64,000 bases of DNA. Source: an uncultured Treponema sp. (lineage in GTDB: Bacteria > Spirochaetota > Spirochaetia > Treponematales > Treponemataceae). Location of the stretch: NCBI GenBank assembly GCA_947166355.1, contig CAMVDX010000006.1, positions 62,001 to 126,000 of the forward strand, given 5' to 3'. The notes below the pieces were generated by a model, which did no database searches, was not told the origin of the DNA, and was given only the letters and a program-made list of their open reading frames with translations. Both the position numbers and the translations under genes were made by a program. Below, piece by piece: positions 52,333-60,386 of the stretch. Positions within the stretch are counted from its first letter, which is position 1. The number at the start of each line of letters is the position of its first letter.

Positions 52333-53325
52333 TTAAAAGTTATTGCCTAATGTAGCAGCAATTACTGCTTTTATAGTGTGCATGCGGTTTTCGGCTTCGT
52401 CAAAAACTACCGACTGTTTAGACTCGAAAACTTCGTCTGTAACTTCCATGGCTGTAAGGCCGAACTTCTCGCCTACTTCCTTACCGATTTTTGTATTCAG
52501 GTCGTGGAAAGATGGCAGGTCGTGCATAAAGATTGCAGTTGTTTTTGCCTTTTTCATAACTTCTGCATTTACCTGATATGGTTTAAGGTCTGCAATGCGC
52601 TCTGCCCATACTTCATCCGGTTCACCCATGCTTACCCATACGTCGGTATAAATAATGTCGGCTCCGGCTGCGGCCTTATCAACATCACTTTCCAGAGTGA
52701 TTGAACCACCGCTTTCCTGGCACCACTTCTGGCATTCATCAACAAGTGCCTTATTAGGGAAATATTTTTCCGGAGCGCAGAGAGTGAGATTTAGACCAAG
52801 CTTTGAACATACAATGCAAAGTGAGTTTCCTATGTTGTAGCGGGCATCTCCAAAGTATACCAGCTTGAGTCCCTTGAGTTTTCCATAGTGCTCCCGAATT
52901 GTGAGCATATCGGCTAACATCTGTGTCGGGTGATATTCATTAGTAAGTCCGTTCCAGACAACGACGCCTGAGTATTTTGCGAGGTCTTCTACAATTGTCT
53001 GCTCGAATCCGCGGTATTCAATTCCGTCGAACATGCGGCCGAGAACGCGGGCTGTATCTGCAATGCTTTCTTTTTTACCAATCTGACTTCCTTCTGCAAG
53101 ATAGGTTGTACAGATACCAAGATCGTGTGCGGCAACTTCGAAAGCACAACGAGTGCGGGTACTTGTTTTTTCAAAAATGAGGGCAATGTTTTTTCCACGG
53201 TGAATGTCTACCGGAATCCCCTTCTTCTTTTTTTCCTTGAGGTCAGCAGCGAGATCAAGAAGACCTGTAATTTCTGCCGGAGAAAAATCTTTTAACGTAA
53301 GAAAATTGCGTCCTTTTAAGTCCAT
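52333..53325 (-). CDS. argF: Ornithine carbamoyltransferase with altered HCLP motif
   Basis: A 330-residue carbamoyltransferase. Carbamoyl-phosphate motif [29 protein letters not shown], the ornithine loop VSMGE, and [11 protein letters not shown] are as expected for OTCases. The conserved H-C-L-P motif reads [10 protein letters not shown]: Cys is replaced by Asp. In E. coli OTCase this Cys contacts ornithine, so the change may alter substrate or activity. In the family the enzyme makes citrulline from ornithine, or breaks it down in the arginine deiminase pathway as ArcB. No other arginine genes are in the window, so direction is unknown. CGAGGT precedes the start. Confidence 0.88.
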   Translation of the reverse strand: MDLKGRNFLTLKDFSPAEITGLLDLAADLKEKKKKGIPVDIHRGKNIALIFEKTSTRTRCAFEVAAHDLGICTTYLAEGSQIGKKESIADTARVLGRMFDGIEYRGFEQTIVEDLAKYSGVVVWNGLTNEYHPTQMLADMLTIREHYGKLKGLKLVYFGDARYNIGNSLCIVCSKLGLNLTLCAPEKYFPNKALVDECQKWCQESGGSITLESDVDKAAAGADIIYTDVWVSMGEPDEVWAERIADLKPYQVNAEVMKKAKTTAIFMHDLPSFHDLNTKIGKEVGEKFGLTAMEVTDEVFESKQSVVFDEAENRMHTIKAVIAATLGNNF

Positions 53326-53427
53326 AAAGTACCTCGAACAATTTATAATGAAAATAAAATTATAACATATAAATTATTTTTAGACTAGATTCATTTTTTC
53401 AGTATTCTTTAAGTTGAGTTTTTGAAT

Positions 53428-53602
53428 AGATTGCCACGTCGCCCTGCGGTCTCCTCGCAATGACGTGCAACACCAGCCGCCATTTGCGGGCTCCTCGCAA
53501 TGACGTGTAATGCCAGCCGCCATTTGCGGACTCCTCGTAATGACGTGTAATGCCAGCCGCCCTTAAGCTCGTCATTGCGAGCACGTAGTGCGTGGCAATC
53601 CA
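53428..53602. repeat. Tandemly expanded GTCATTGCGAG-family cluster
   Basis: This explains most of the 352-bp gap between argF and parE. A minus unit starts at 53428. A 40-bp segment (TGACGTGTAATGCCAGCCGC then CATTTGCGGACTCCTCGTAA, or close variants) occurs at 53461-53500 and 53501-53540 and partly at 53541-53562. A plus unit closes the cluster (GTCATTGCGAGCACG... to about 53602). Minus-strand frames through it are translated repeat. Confidence 0.8.
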
Positions 53603-53677
53603 TTGTAAAAAATTATACATACGCCGCTTCACGTCGTTTGCATTTTAGGAAATTATTATCTAGTGCGCACACGCGCA

Positions 53678-56008
53678 CTATGCATCAATTTCCTGAGCTA
53701 AGTTATGAACAATAAAGTCGCGGCGTTCCGGAGTATTGTTACCCATATAGAACTTGAGAACTTGAGGAACATTTTTAAGAGACTGTATTGTAACCTGAGT
53801 AAGGTGCATTCCCTTATCTTCACTCTCTCCTTCTTTACGAGGGAAAATGAACTGACCAAACTCGCTCGGGTTGATTTCTCCAAGTCCCTTGAATCGGGTT
53901 ACCTCTGCAGATTTTCCCATTTTAGCAACTTCTTTATCGCGGCTTTCTTCACTGTAGCAGTAAACGGTTTTTGTCTTATTGCGCACACGGAAAAGCGGAG
54001 TTTCGAGAATATAAACATGACCTGTTAAAACCAACTCTTCGAAGAAAAGAAGGAGATAAGTCATTACAAGATTTCGGATATGAAAACCATCGTTATCGGC
54101 ATCAGTTGCGATAATGATTTTATCATAACGCAGACCTTCAATATCTTTCTGAACACCAAGACTGAAGGTAAGATTTTTTAATTCTTCGTTTTCAAAAAGA
54201 GCCGACTTTTTGCGGCCGTACATATTTTCCGGTTTACCACGTAGAGAGAAAATTGCCTGATAAGAAACATCGCGGCTTCCAACCATAGAACCAGTCGCAG
54301 AATCTCCCTCGGTAATAAAAATCATAGAGTTTGCGCCCTTCTCCCCATCCTGTAAATGATAGCGGCAATCCTTAAGCTTCTGAATTTTAAGCATTACAGA
54401 TTTTTCTGCTTCACGAATCTGCTTTTCGGTTACACTGTTGATTTCGTTTCGGGCCTTCTGATTTTTGATGATTTTATCTTCGAGGGCACCTGCAACATCA
54501 GGATTGTGGCGAAGCCAGTCATCAATTGCTGTCTGAACTTCCTTAATGATTGGAGCACGGATTTCTACATTACCAAGCTTGTTTTTTGTCTGGCTGGTAA
54601 ACATAGGATTATCAAGGCCAATTTTGAGAGCACAGATTAATCCGCCGCATACATCCTTTTCATCGTACTCTTTTTTAAAGAAAGAATTTACGCCCTTTGT
54701 AACACCGTCGAGGAAGGAAGTTACGTGAGTACCGCCATCTTCTGTGCTCTGGCCATTTACAAAAGAATAAACATATTTATCAAGACTGTTAGTGTGAGTT
54801 AACACGAACTCAAGATTTTCACCCTTGTAACTGAAGATTTTGTATAGAGACTTTCCGTCCATCTCATGCTCAAGCAAATCCTGAATACCATTCTGGCTGA
54901 TATATTCCTGACCGTTACATTTGAGCATAAGCCCCGGATTAAGATATGCATAATTCCAGAGTCTCTTTTCAACATACTCCATATTAAAGCTGTATTTTCC
55001 AAAAAGCTCTGTATCTGGCTCGAACTCAAGGTAAGTTCCGTTTGGAACCCCAGGCTTTGCATTACCGGTTTTACCGCTGAGTTTTTCTCCCTTTGCAAAT
55101 TCTACTACGGCCATTTTTCCATCTCGGATTGAAGCGGCACGGAAGTAAGAAGAAAGAGCATTAGTTGCTTTGATACCTACACCGTTCATACCGATTGCCT
55201 GCTTGAACACATTGTTGTTGTACTTGGCACCGGTATTTACATTACTTACACAGTCTTCGAGTTTTCCAAGAGGAATACCACGTCCATAGTCGCGGATTTT
55301 TACACGGCCATCTTTGATTTCAATATCAATTTTTTTACCGAAGCCCTGAGAGAACTCGTCGACAGAGTTATCGATTCCTTCCTTAAGAAGGATGTAGATA
55401 CCATCATTTTCATTTGAACCGTCGCCGAGAGAACCAATATACATACCTGGGCGCAGACGGATATGCTCAAGACCTTCGAGGTGCTGGATGGAATCTTCGT
55501 CATAAACACCAGGTTTTGCGGCAGCTGCAGAAGCAGTTTTTGCTGATTTTGCAGAAGCTTTAGAAGGAGTTTTTTCTGGAACTTTTGCAGAAACTGATTT
55601 TTCAGGTGTTTTTGAAGCAGCCGAAATCTTTGCTGGTGCAGAGGCTTTTGCCGGAGTTTTTGCGGTGGCAGAGTTCTTTGCAGTTGCAGCTTTAGCGGTA
55701 ACGGCAGAAGTCTTTGTTACAGCGGATGTTTTCGCTGCTGTTGATTTTACAGGTGTCTTTTCTGCTGAAGCCTTTACAGTTTTTGCAGCAGGTTTTACAG
55801 CCTTTGTGGCCGTTTTAGCAGGAGCTTTGGCCTCTGTTTTTGTGGCAGTTTTAGTCGCAGGTTTAGCGGCAGTTTTAGCAGCTGATTTTGCAGTAGTTGT
55901 TTTTTTTGCCGGAGTCGTTTTAGAAGCAGTTGATTTTGACGCAGCAGCCTTTTCTGCTGCCTGCATAGCGGCAATACGGGCCGAAAGCCCAGTTTTTTTC
56001 TCTGACAT
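53678..56008 (-). CDS. parE: Topoisomerase IV subunit B-like protein with H1-like N-terminal tail
   Basis: A 776-residue type IIA topoisomerase ATPase subunit. The first ~170 residues are an Ala/Lys/Thr/Pro-rich low-complexity tail (repeats such as KPATKTATKTEAKAPAKTA), like histone H1. The GHKL ATPase follows (EGIDNSVDEF, YGRGIPLG, GMNGVGIKATNALS), then a transducer domain and Toprim with ITEGDSATGSM and DADNDGFHIRN. It provides ATP-driven strand passage with a ParC/GyrA partner, not present here. EGDSATGS differs from the usual EGDSAGGS. ParE rather than GyrB is judged by length and the missing GyrB insert; confidence in that split is moderate. ATG 56008 is chosen over an upstream TTG. Confidence 0.85.
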   Translation of the reverse strand: MSEKKTGLSARIAAMQAAEKAAASKSTASKTTPAKKTTTAKSAAKTAAKPATKTATKTEAKAPAKTATKAVKPAAKTVKASAEKTPVKSTAAKTSAVTKTSAVTAKAATAKNSATAKTPAKASAPAKISAASKTPEKSVSAKVPEKTPSKASAKSAKTASAAAAKPGVYDEDSIQHLEGLEHIRLRPGMYIGSLGDGSNENDGIYILLKEGIDNSVDEFSQGFGKKIDIEIKDGRVKIRDYGRGIPLGKLEDCVSNVNTGAKYNNNVFKQAIGMNGVGIKATNALSSYFRAASIRDGKMAVVEFAKGEKLSGKTGNAKPGVPNGTYLEFEPDTELFGKYSFNMEYVEKRLWNYAYLNPGLMLKCNGQEYISQNGIQDLLEHEMDGKSLYKIFSYKGENLEFVLTHTNSLDKYVYSFVNGQSTEDGGTHVTSFLDGVTKGVNSFFKKEYDEKDVCGGLICALKIGLDNPMFTSQTKNKLGNVEIRAPIIKEVQTAIDDWLRHNPDVAGALEDKIIKNQKARNEINSVTEKQIREAEKSVMLKIQKLKDCRYHLQDGEKGANSMIFITEGDSATGSMVGSRDVSYQAIFSLRGKPENMYGRKKSALFENEELKNLTFSLGVQKDIEGLRYDKIIIATDADNDGFHIRNLVMTYLLLFFEELVLTGHVYILETPLFRVRNKTKTVYCYSEESRDKEVAKMGKSAEVTRFKGLGEINPSEFGQFIFPRKEGESEDKGMHLTQVTIQSLKNVPQVLKFYMGNNTPERRDFIVHNLAQEIDA

Positions 56009-56032
56009 TTTGATCCCACCCAAAAATGTTTA

Positions 56033-57088
56033 TTATAATAGTAGAATTTTATTATGAGATTTGAGTAAAGTCAAGAGGTCATTCAGTACTCTTTTTTTAT
56101 CTGTAGTCCAGTCTGGTGCAAGCAACTGGCTTTTCGGCGGGTCACCGGTGAGGCGGTGGACTACGCTGTTTTGAGGGAGGAGCGGCAGGGCTTTTTGCAA
56201 AAGGGCAAAATAACGCTCTTTTGTGAGGGGCTCGTATTCGCCGGCTTCGTAGAGTTGCGCGAGACGTGTGTTTTTAATGATATAGAGGCTGGTGATTTTC
56301 AAGCCCCACTTGTCATACAGGCGAAGGTCGGGATCTATATCATCAGATCCTGAAACATAGGGAGCGACGGCTGAAGGCTGGGAAACTGCTCCAGTAGAGC
56401 AGTTTGAGCGAGTCTCCGAGCAGCTATGCTGCGAAGGGGAAGCATGATACAGATTCTGTTCCACTACAAATTTTACAGAGTTCAGCATATCTTCTTCACT
56501 CTCGCCTGGCAAGCCGAAAATCAGATGGGTGACTATGTGGATGGATGGCGCTGCCTCGCGGATACGGTGGACAGTGTCTATGTAATCTTGATTTGTGTAG
56601 CAGCGGTTGATCAGATGGCCGGTTGTTTCGTTACTAGTCTGAAGGCCGAGTTCTATCTGGACAAAGTGTGACCGGGAGATTTCGGCGAGACCTCGTAAAA
56701 TCGCCGGACTCAGGCAATCAGGGCGGGTGGCTACAGCAAGACCTGCGACTCCCGCGCAGGAAAGGGCTTCGTGATATTTTGCAAGCAATTCCCGGGGGTC
56801 GCCATAAGTCGAAGTAAAACTTTGAAAATAAGCAATGTACTTTCCCTGACGCTCCCCGCTGCGCCCGCGTAATTTGTTTTCAACAAACTTTTTCCCCTGC
56901 TCCAGCTGCTCTGTAATTGTCAGACTCCTGCCCGCGGTAAAATCTCCGCTACCAGCTTGAGAGCAGAAAATACAGCCGCCAGTCCCTTTAGTCCCGTCGC
57001 GGTTTGGACAGGTGCAGCCGGCATCCAGAGAAATCTTATAAGTTTTGCAACCGAAAATGGATTGGTAGAACTGAGAAAGTGTTAGCAT
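56033..57088 (-). CDS. Radical SAM protein of the TIGR01212/YhcC family
   Basis: A 351-residue radical SAM enzyme. The cluster motif is AGCTCPNRDGTKGTGGCIFC (cysteines for the 4Fe-4S near residues 25-42). Then come YFQSFTSTYGD, LAVATRPDCL, VQIELGLQTSNE and HLIFGLPGESEEDML. After NLYH the conserved sequence is interrupted by about 35 extra residues (roughly 213-248) encoded by a dispersed repeat, then resumes at LKITSLYIIKNTRLAQLYEA. The family function is unknown (often linked to tRNA or RNA modification). It lies 24 bp before parE. TATAAT ends 7 nt before ATG 57088, with no SD. Confidence 0.88.
   Translation of the reverse strand: MLTLSQFYQSIFGCKTYKISLDAGCTCPNRDGTKGTGGCIFCSQAGSGDFTAGRSLTITEQLEQGKKFVENKLRGRSGERQGKYIAYFQSFTSTYGDPRELLAKYHEALSCAGVAGLAVATRPDCLSPAILRGLAEISRSHFVQIELGLQTSNETTGHLINRCYTNQDYIDTVHRIREAAPSIHIVTHLIFGLPGESEEDMLNSVKFVVEQNLYHASPSQHSCSETRSNCSTGAVSQPSAVAPYVSGSDDIDPDLRLYDKWGLKITSLYIIKNTRLAQLYEAGEYEPLTKERYFALLQKALPLLPQNSVVHRLTGDPPKSQLLAPDWTTDKKRVLNDLLTLLKSHNKILLL
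56345..56448 (+). repeat. Dispersed palindromic element inside a coding sequence
   Basis: It shares GAAACATAGGGAGCGAC (56352-56368) and GCGAGTCTCCGAG (56408-56420) plus about 25 following bases with the intergenic element at 57124-57230. The middle contains the hairpin AAACTGCTC/GAGCAGTTT. It is inserted in frame in the radical SAM gene. Confidence 0.8.
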
Positions 57089-57095
57089 AAATCAT

Positions 57096-57101
57096 ATTAT
57101 A
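57096..57101 (-). promoter_or_regulatory. Radical SAM gene -10 box
   Basis: TATAAT on the minus strand ends 7 nt before ATG 57088. The -35 region runs into the start of the repeat at 57124. Confidence 0.45.
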
Positions 57102-57123
57102 TTGAAAGAACATTGTAATAAAT

Positions 57124-57230
57124 AGATGCTGAAACATAGGGAGCGACACTGCGAAGCAGTGTAAAAATAGTCCTGTGGACTATTTTTAGCGAGTCTCCGA
57201 GCGGCTATGCCACGAAGGTTCAGCATGACT
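57124..57230 (+). repeat. Expanded palindromic element (intergenic copy)
   Basis: The outer arms AGATGCTGAAAC and GTTCAGCATGAC match the 26-bp repeat family read in reverse. Between them lies an insert with GAAACATAGGGAGCGAC, the hairpins ACACTGC-GAA-GCAGTGT and AAAAATAGTCC-TGT-GGACTATTTTT, and GCGAGTCTCCGAGCGGCTAT. It lies in the gap between the radical SAM gene and the LytTR locus. Confidence 0.8.
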
Positions 57231-57361
57231 GTAATTTATTGTTCTGCATGACCATAATTTATGGCAGGAATCCGGCAACTTAAGGGCCGAAACCGGCAGG
57301 TCGCGAAAAAGCCCGTTCCTTTCTGTATTTTTCTATTATATATTTTGCGGCGGAGGTTGTT

Positions 57362-58213
57362 ATGAAAAGCAACAAAACTTTTAAATATGTAATGTATGTC
57401 ACATTGGTTCACTGCCTGACTTATTTTCTCTGCGGTGTAATTTTCTCAAATCTTCTGCGCTACGACTATTGGTGGCAGCAGCCCGGAGTTTGCGATTACT
57501 TCAGAGAATATGGCGGAACAGCAAATGCACTTGGTCCTTTTGCTCAGATTATAAGAGGGCTTTTATTTGCCTTTATTCTTCTTCCATTCAGGGAATTTTT
57601 CAAAGCTAAAAAATACAGCTGGCTTTTTCTCTGGCTTTTGTTTGTAGGAATTGGAATTATCGGCCCAATGTCTTCAGCACCTTCTTCAATCGAAGGCGTA
57701 ATCTATTCTAAGCTGCCGCTTGCCTTTCATTTTATAGGCTTACCGGAAGTAATGACTCAGACTTTGCTTTTCAGCGTTTTGGTTTGCAAATACATCAATC
57801 AGCCTGAAGACAAGAAATCGATTTTGCAAAACACAGTTCTAATGGCGATAATTCTTGCTGTCGGATTGTTTTTTGTCTACACAATTGTTTCAATCATTTT
57901 TGCATTAATTCAAAAGGTTGAAATAAAAACAGAGCACACAGACATAAAAAATATGCTGCAATTTTATCTGCCGATGCTTCTTACTTTTGTGCTGGCTTTG
58001 ATTTCAAAGCCAAAGCTGATTTTCAGAACACTTATTCTTTATGCCGGCTCTGTACTTATTTTTACTCTTTATCAGGGGCTTGTGCTGAAAGACATGAATC
58101 TGATTTATGATTTTGCAGCGCCGATACTGCCGACAATGCTCTTTTATTGGGTTGGTTTGATGCGGGAAAAATCTTACCAGAAATCTGAAAAGTCTGATAC
58201 AATAGAAGAATGA
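57362..58213 (+). CDS. Polytopic membrane protein of a LytTR locus
   Basis: A 283-residue membrane protein with about seven to eight helices (for example YVTLVHCLTYFLCGVIFSNL, GLLFAFILLPFREFF, WLFLWLLFVGIGIIGPM, VLMAIILAVGLFFVYTIVSI, FYLPMLLTFVLALIS). No family is recognised. GGCGGAGG precedes the ATG. Its end overlaps the LytTR regulator gene by 4 bp (ATGA), so the two are coupled. In LytTR systems a membrane protein commonly inhibits the regulator; that role is plausible here. Confidence 0.75.
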   Translation: MKSNKTFKYVMYVTLVHCLTYFLCGVIFSNLLRYDYWWQQPGVCDYFREYGGTANALGPFAQIIRGLLFAFILLPFREFFKAKKYSWLFLWLLFVGIGIIGPMSSAPSSIEGVIYSKLPLAFHFIGLPEVMTQTLLFSVLVCKYINQPEDKKSILQNTVLMAIILAVGLFFVYTIVSIIFALIQKVEIKTEHTDIKNMLQFYLPMLLTFVLALISKPKLIFRTLILYAGSVLIFTLYQGLVLKDMNLIYDFAAPILPTMLFYWVGLMREKSYQKSEKSDTIEE

Positions 58214-58647
58214 AAATAACAATTCAGACAGATGCTTCTGTTCAGGAGACAACGCTGAGCATTACCTGTCGGGAAATAACTCCTGAACTTGAACGTCTTA
58301 TAGAAGCCCTGAGACTTTCTGACAAAAAACTTTCTGTTCGGGTAAACGGTGAGATTCGTCTGATTGACTTGAAATCAATTTTGTATGTAGAAACTGTTGA
58401 ACGAAATTCCTTCATTTATACAGAGGATGGAGTTTTTGAAAGTCAGCTTCGTTTATATGAGCTTGAAGCAATGCTGACAGAACACAACTTTATCCGCGTA
58501 AATAAATCTACCCTTGTAAATCTGAATATGATTGAAAGCCTTAAATCTGATATAGACAGACGAATCCGCGTTACGCTGAAAAACGGCTATCAGCTGATTA
58601 TTTCACGCGCCTATGCGGAAGATTTTAAGTCCAAGCTTGGAGTGTAA
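58210..58647 (+). CDS. LytTR-family transcriptional regulator
   Basis: A 145-residue protein. The first 45 residues resemble the small N-terminal region found in stand-alone LytTR regulators (ECRE/EITPELERLIEALRLS pattern). The LytTR DNA-binding domain follows: VNGEIRLIDLKSILYVETVE, RNSFIYTEDGVFESQLRLYE, LTEHNFIRVNKSTLVNLNMI, LKNGYQLIISRAYAEDFKSK. It has no receiver domain, so it is not a two-component regulator. It sits between two membrane protein genes, the layout of a LytTR regulatory system. Confidence 0.9.
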   Translation: MKITIQTDASVQETTLSITCREITPELERLIEALRLSDKKLSVRVNGEIRLIDLKSILYVETVERNSFIYTEDGVFESQLRLYELEAMLTEHNFIRVNKSTLVNLNMIESLKSDIDRRIRVTLKNGYQLIISRAYAEDFKSKLGV

Positions 58648-58653
58648 GGAGAT

Positions 58654-58687
58654 ATGAAAAAAATTACATCCATGTAATTTTTTTCAT
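58654..58687 (+). terminator. Perfect 16-bp palindrome, terminator-like, containing a mini-ORF
   Basis: ATGAAAAAAATTACAT (58654-58669) pairs perfectly with ATGTAATTTTTTTCAT (58672-58687) across CC. AAGGAG lies 5 nt before the ATG and overlaps the end of the LytTR gene; the frame encodes MKKITSM and stops. The T-run suits a terminator or attenuator. Confidence 0.65.
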
Positions 58688-58688
58688 A

Positions 58689-58747
58689 GCAGATTTTGCC
58701 GTTGGCAAAACTGCGATATCGTGCATCCTGCACGACCGCTAACGCGG
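58689..58747. repeat. Three small hairpins in tandem
   Basis: GCAGATTTTGCC-GTT-GGCAAAACTGC (58689-58714, one bulge), CGTGCA-TCC-TGCACG (58720-58734) and CCGC-TAAC-GCGG (58736-58747) lie between the LytTR gene and the next membrane protein gene. Confidence 0.65.
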
Positions 58748-58765
58748 AGTTTTAAGGAGAAGAAT

Positions 58766-59227
58766 ATGAAAGAGAAATTAAAACAATTTATAGAGAGCCT
58801 TTTAATTATATTTGCAGTTATCATTTTGATTTTTATAATTCCAACAAAATTTCTCGGAGAAAAAACCAGAGAATTTTCCAATCTCTTTCTACTTGGAAAT
58901 CAGGGGCTTGCAATAAAAACAATTCTTCAATTTTTCGCCTTTTCATTTTTAATCAATATATTCAGATTTATATTTCTGACAGATATGATTTTCAAAAAAG
59001 CACGACCGGTTTTCAGATACCTTCTTTTCTTTCTTTCGACAACTATTGTTTTTGCCTTATTCGCTTTGATTTTCCAATGGATTCCAAATAAGATGATTTT
59101 CTGGCTGCTGGTTCTGCTTTCTTATTCAGTAAGTACAATTCTAAGCATTCTGGTCACAAGGTTCTTTGCAAAAAAAGAAGATGCCAGAATGAATGATGCA
59201 CTTGCGAAAATGCAGGAGAGATGCTGA
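58766..59227 (+). CDS. DUF3021-like four-helix membrane protein
   Basis: A 153-residue protein with four membrane helices (LIIFAVIILIFIIPTKFL, TILQFFAFSFLINIFRFIF, YLLFFLSTTIVFALFALIF, FWLLVLLSYSVSTILSILV) and a short charged tail. Size, topology and position after a LytTR gene fit the DUF3021 partners of LytTR systems, although sequence identity cannot be checked here. ATG 58766 has AAGGAG upstream; an earlier in-frame start lies within the hairpin region. Confidence 0.7.
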   Translation: MKEKLKQFIESLLIIFAVIILIFIIPTKFLGEKTREFSNLFLLGNQGLAIKTILQFFAFSFLINIFRFIFLTDMIFKKARPVFRYLLFFLSTTIVFALFALIFQWIPNKMIFWLLVLLSYSVSTILSILVTRFFAKKEDARMNDALAKMQERC

Positions 59228-59245
59228 ACCTTTTGCCCATGTTTA

Positions 59246-59569
59246 TCAGAAGCCACAAATCTCTTTACATAAGGAATCATAAATTTTTACATTCTGATTT
59301 CCCCGGTAACTATAAACAGCATTGACCTTTTCATCTTTTATATAAGTCAATTCATAATTATTTCCAAACCTTCTTTGCAGATAATAAAAGTTTACCGCTT
59401 CGGCAAAATCATCCATCCAGTTTGTTGCAGCATAAAGTGTACAGAAAGGAGTTTTTGCAAGATAATCAATAATCTCTTTTCCATTCTTAATCGGAATTTT
59501 TGTACCGTATTCATAAAAGGCAGTCTTTTCAAATTTTTTATTCTGATATTTTTTCAGAGGCTCATTCAT
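59246..59569 (-). CDS. Hypothetical protein, possibly a truncated metallopeptidase tail
   Basis: A 107-residue protein overlapping the end of the M28 peptidase gene by 8 bp. The segment TPFCTLYAATNWMDDFAEAV recalls the third-ligand region of some zinc peptidases, but no HExxH motif is present, so at most this is a C-terminal piece. The only in-frame ATG is 59569 (a TTG lies nine codons upstream), and no SD is visible. It may be expressed from the M28 transcript. Function is unknown, and it could be a decayed gene. Confidence 0.45.
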   Translation of the reverse strand: MNEPLKKYQNKKFEKTAFYEYGTKIPIKNGKEIIDYLAKTPFCTLYAATNWMDDFAEAVNFYYLQRRFGNNYELTYIKDEKVNAVYSYRGNQNVKIYDSLCKEICGF

Positions 59570-60380
59570 ATTCTGCCAGACTTTTGAGGGCAGCAAGATT
59601 ATTCAAAATGTTATGAAAGATTTCGAAGCTTTGCGGATTGAGCGAGGCAAGGTTGTCGCCTGCGGTGTGCAGGAGCTGCCAGGTTTCGGGGATCTGACCG
59701 CGTGTGGCCGCAGTAACTTCTGCTGAGGGCAGCATTGTGATTGCCACGGCGGGAATACCATTTGCTATGAAGCTTGCGTTGTCGGAATAGTTACAGGGCA
59801 GACAAAACCAGCGGCCATTGGCAGAGGACTGCAGGAGAGCGGCGGCGCGCTGTTCGAGGACGGTGAAAGACTTTACGAAGCCGGCCGGAGTTTTAGGTGG
59901 CAGGATTGTTTGTGTTAAAACCGGAACGTCGCCGCGTCCCATACAGTCGAATACGAAGATGTCATCGTTCGTGATGCCGAGGCGGCGGAAAACCTGAGCC
60001 AGTGGAAAGGCTCCCTGCTCTGCGACACCACCCGCCGCGCCGAGTTCTTCGCCGTCGGTGAAAATAAGGCGGATGTTGTGAAATTGGCCGCCTGCCAGCT
60101 TCGCGAGTTTTGCCGCCCACTCCAGAAGACAGAATACAGCCGCCGAATTGTCATTGGCTCCCGGACTGCCGGGAAATCTGTCATAGTGCGCTATAACTGT
60201 TTTTATGCGGAAAGTCGGATCATATTGATTTTGCGGAAACTTTACATAGATATGATTTTTTCCTTCCATCTGTAAAATCGGAGCTTCGAGTCCGGCGTCA
60301 TTCAGGTAATTTTGAATAAAGGCGGCCCGGTCGCAGTCTGGCGCGATGAAGTCTTTGAAGCTGGAAGGTATTGTGTACAT
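59562..60380 (-). CDS. M28-family zinc peptidase
   Basis: A 272-residue M28 aminopeptidase-like protein without a signal peptide. Metal-binding features are VIAHYDRFPGSPGANDNSAA (His and bridging Asp), FTDGEELGAAG (catalytic and ligand Glu), VFDCMGRGDV, and a late His in LLHTAGDNLASL. It likely trims peptides in the cytoplasm; substrate unknown. ATG 60380 is chosen because TTGACG-N18-TATAAT ends 6 nt before it, excluding the frame open 12 codons upstream and implying a leaderless mRNA. Confidence 0.88.
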   Translation of the reverse strand: MYTIPSSFKDFIAPDCDRAAFIQNYLNDAGLEAPILQMEGKNHIYVKFPQNQYDPTFRIKTVIAHYDRFPGSPGANDNSAAVFCLLEWAAKLAKLAGGQFHNIRLIFTDGEELGAAGGVAEQGAFPLAQVFRRLGITNDDIFVFDCMGRGDVPVLTQTILPPKTPAGFVKSFTVLEQRAAALLQSSANGRWFCLPCNYSDNASFIANGIPAVAITMLPSAEVTAATRGQIPETWQLLHTAGDNLASLNPQSFEIFHNILNNLAALKSLAEYE

Positions 60381-60386
60381 GTGTCT

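Noticed and set aside
53399..53632. Minus-strand frames through the repeat cluster after argF
   Set aside because: The translations simply repeat the GTCATTGCGAG units (for example RHYEESANGGW-type repeats) and have no SD.
55665..56057. A 130-codon plus-strand frame opposite the parE N-terminus
   Set aside because: It is the antisense of the Ala/Lys repeat tail and gives an Ala/Val/Phe-only low-complexity product.
57231..57361. A riboswitch upstream of the LytTR locus (CCGGC/GCCGG stretches)
   Set aside because: Short complementary stretches exist, but no known riboswitch core could be recognised and the fit is poor.
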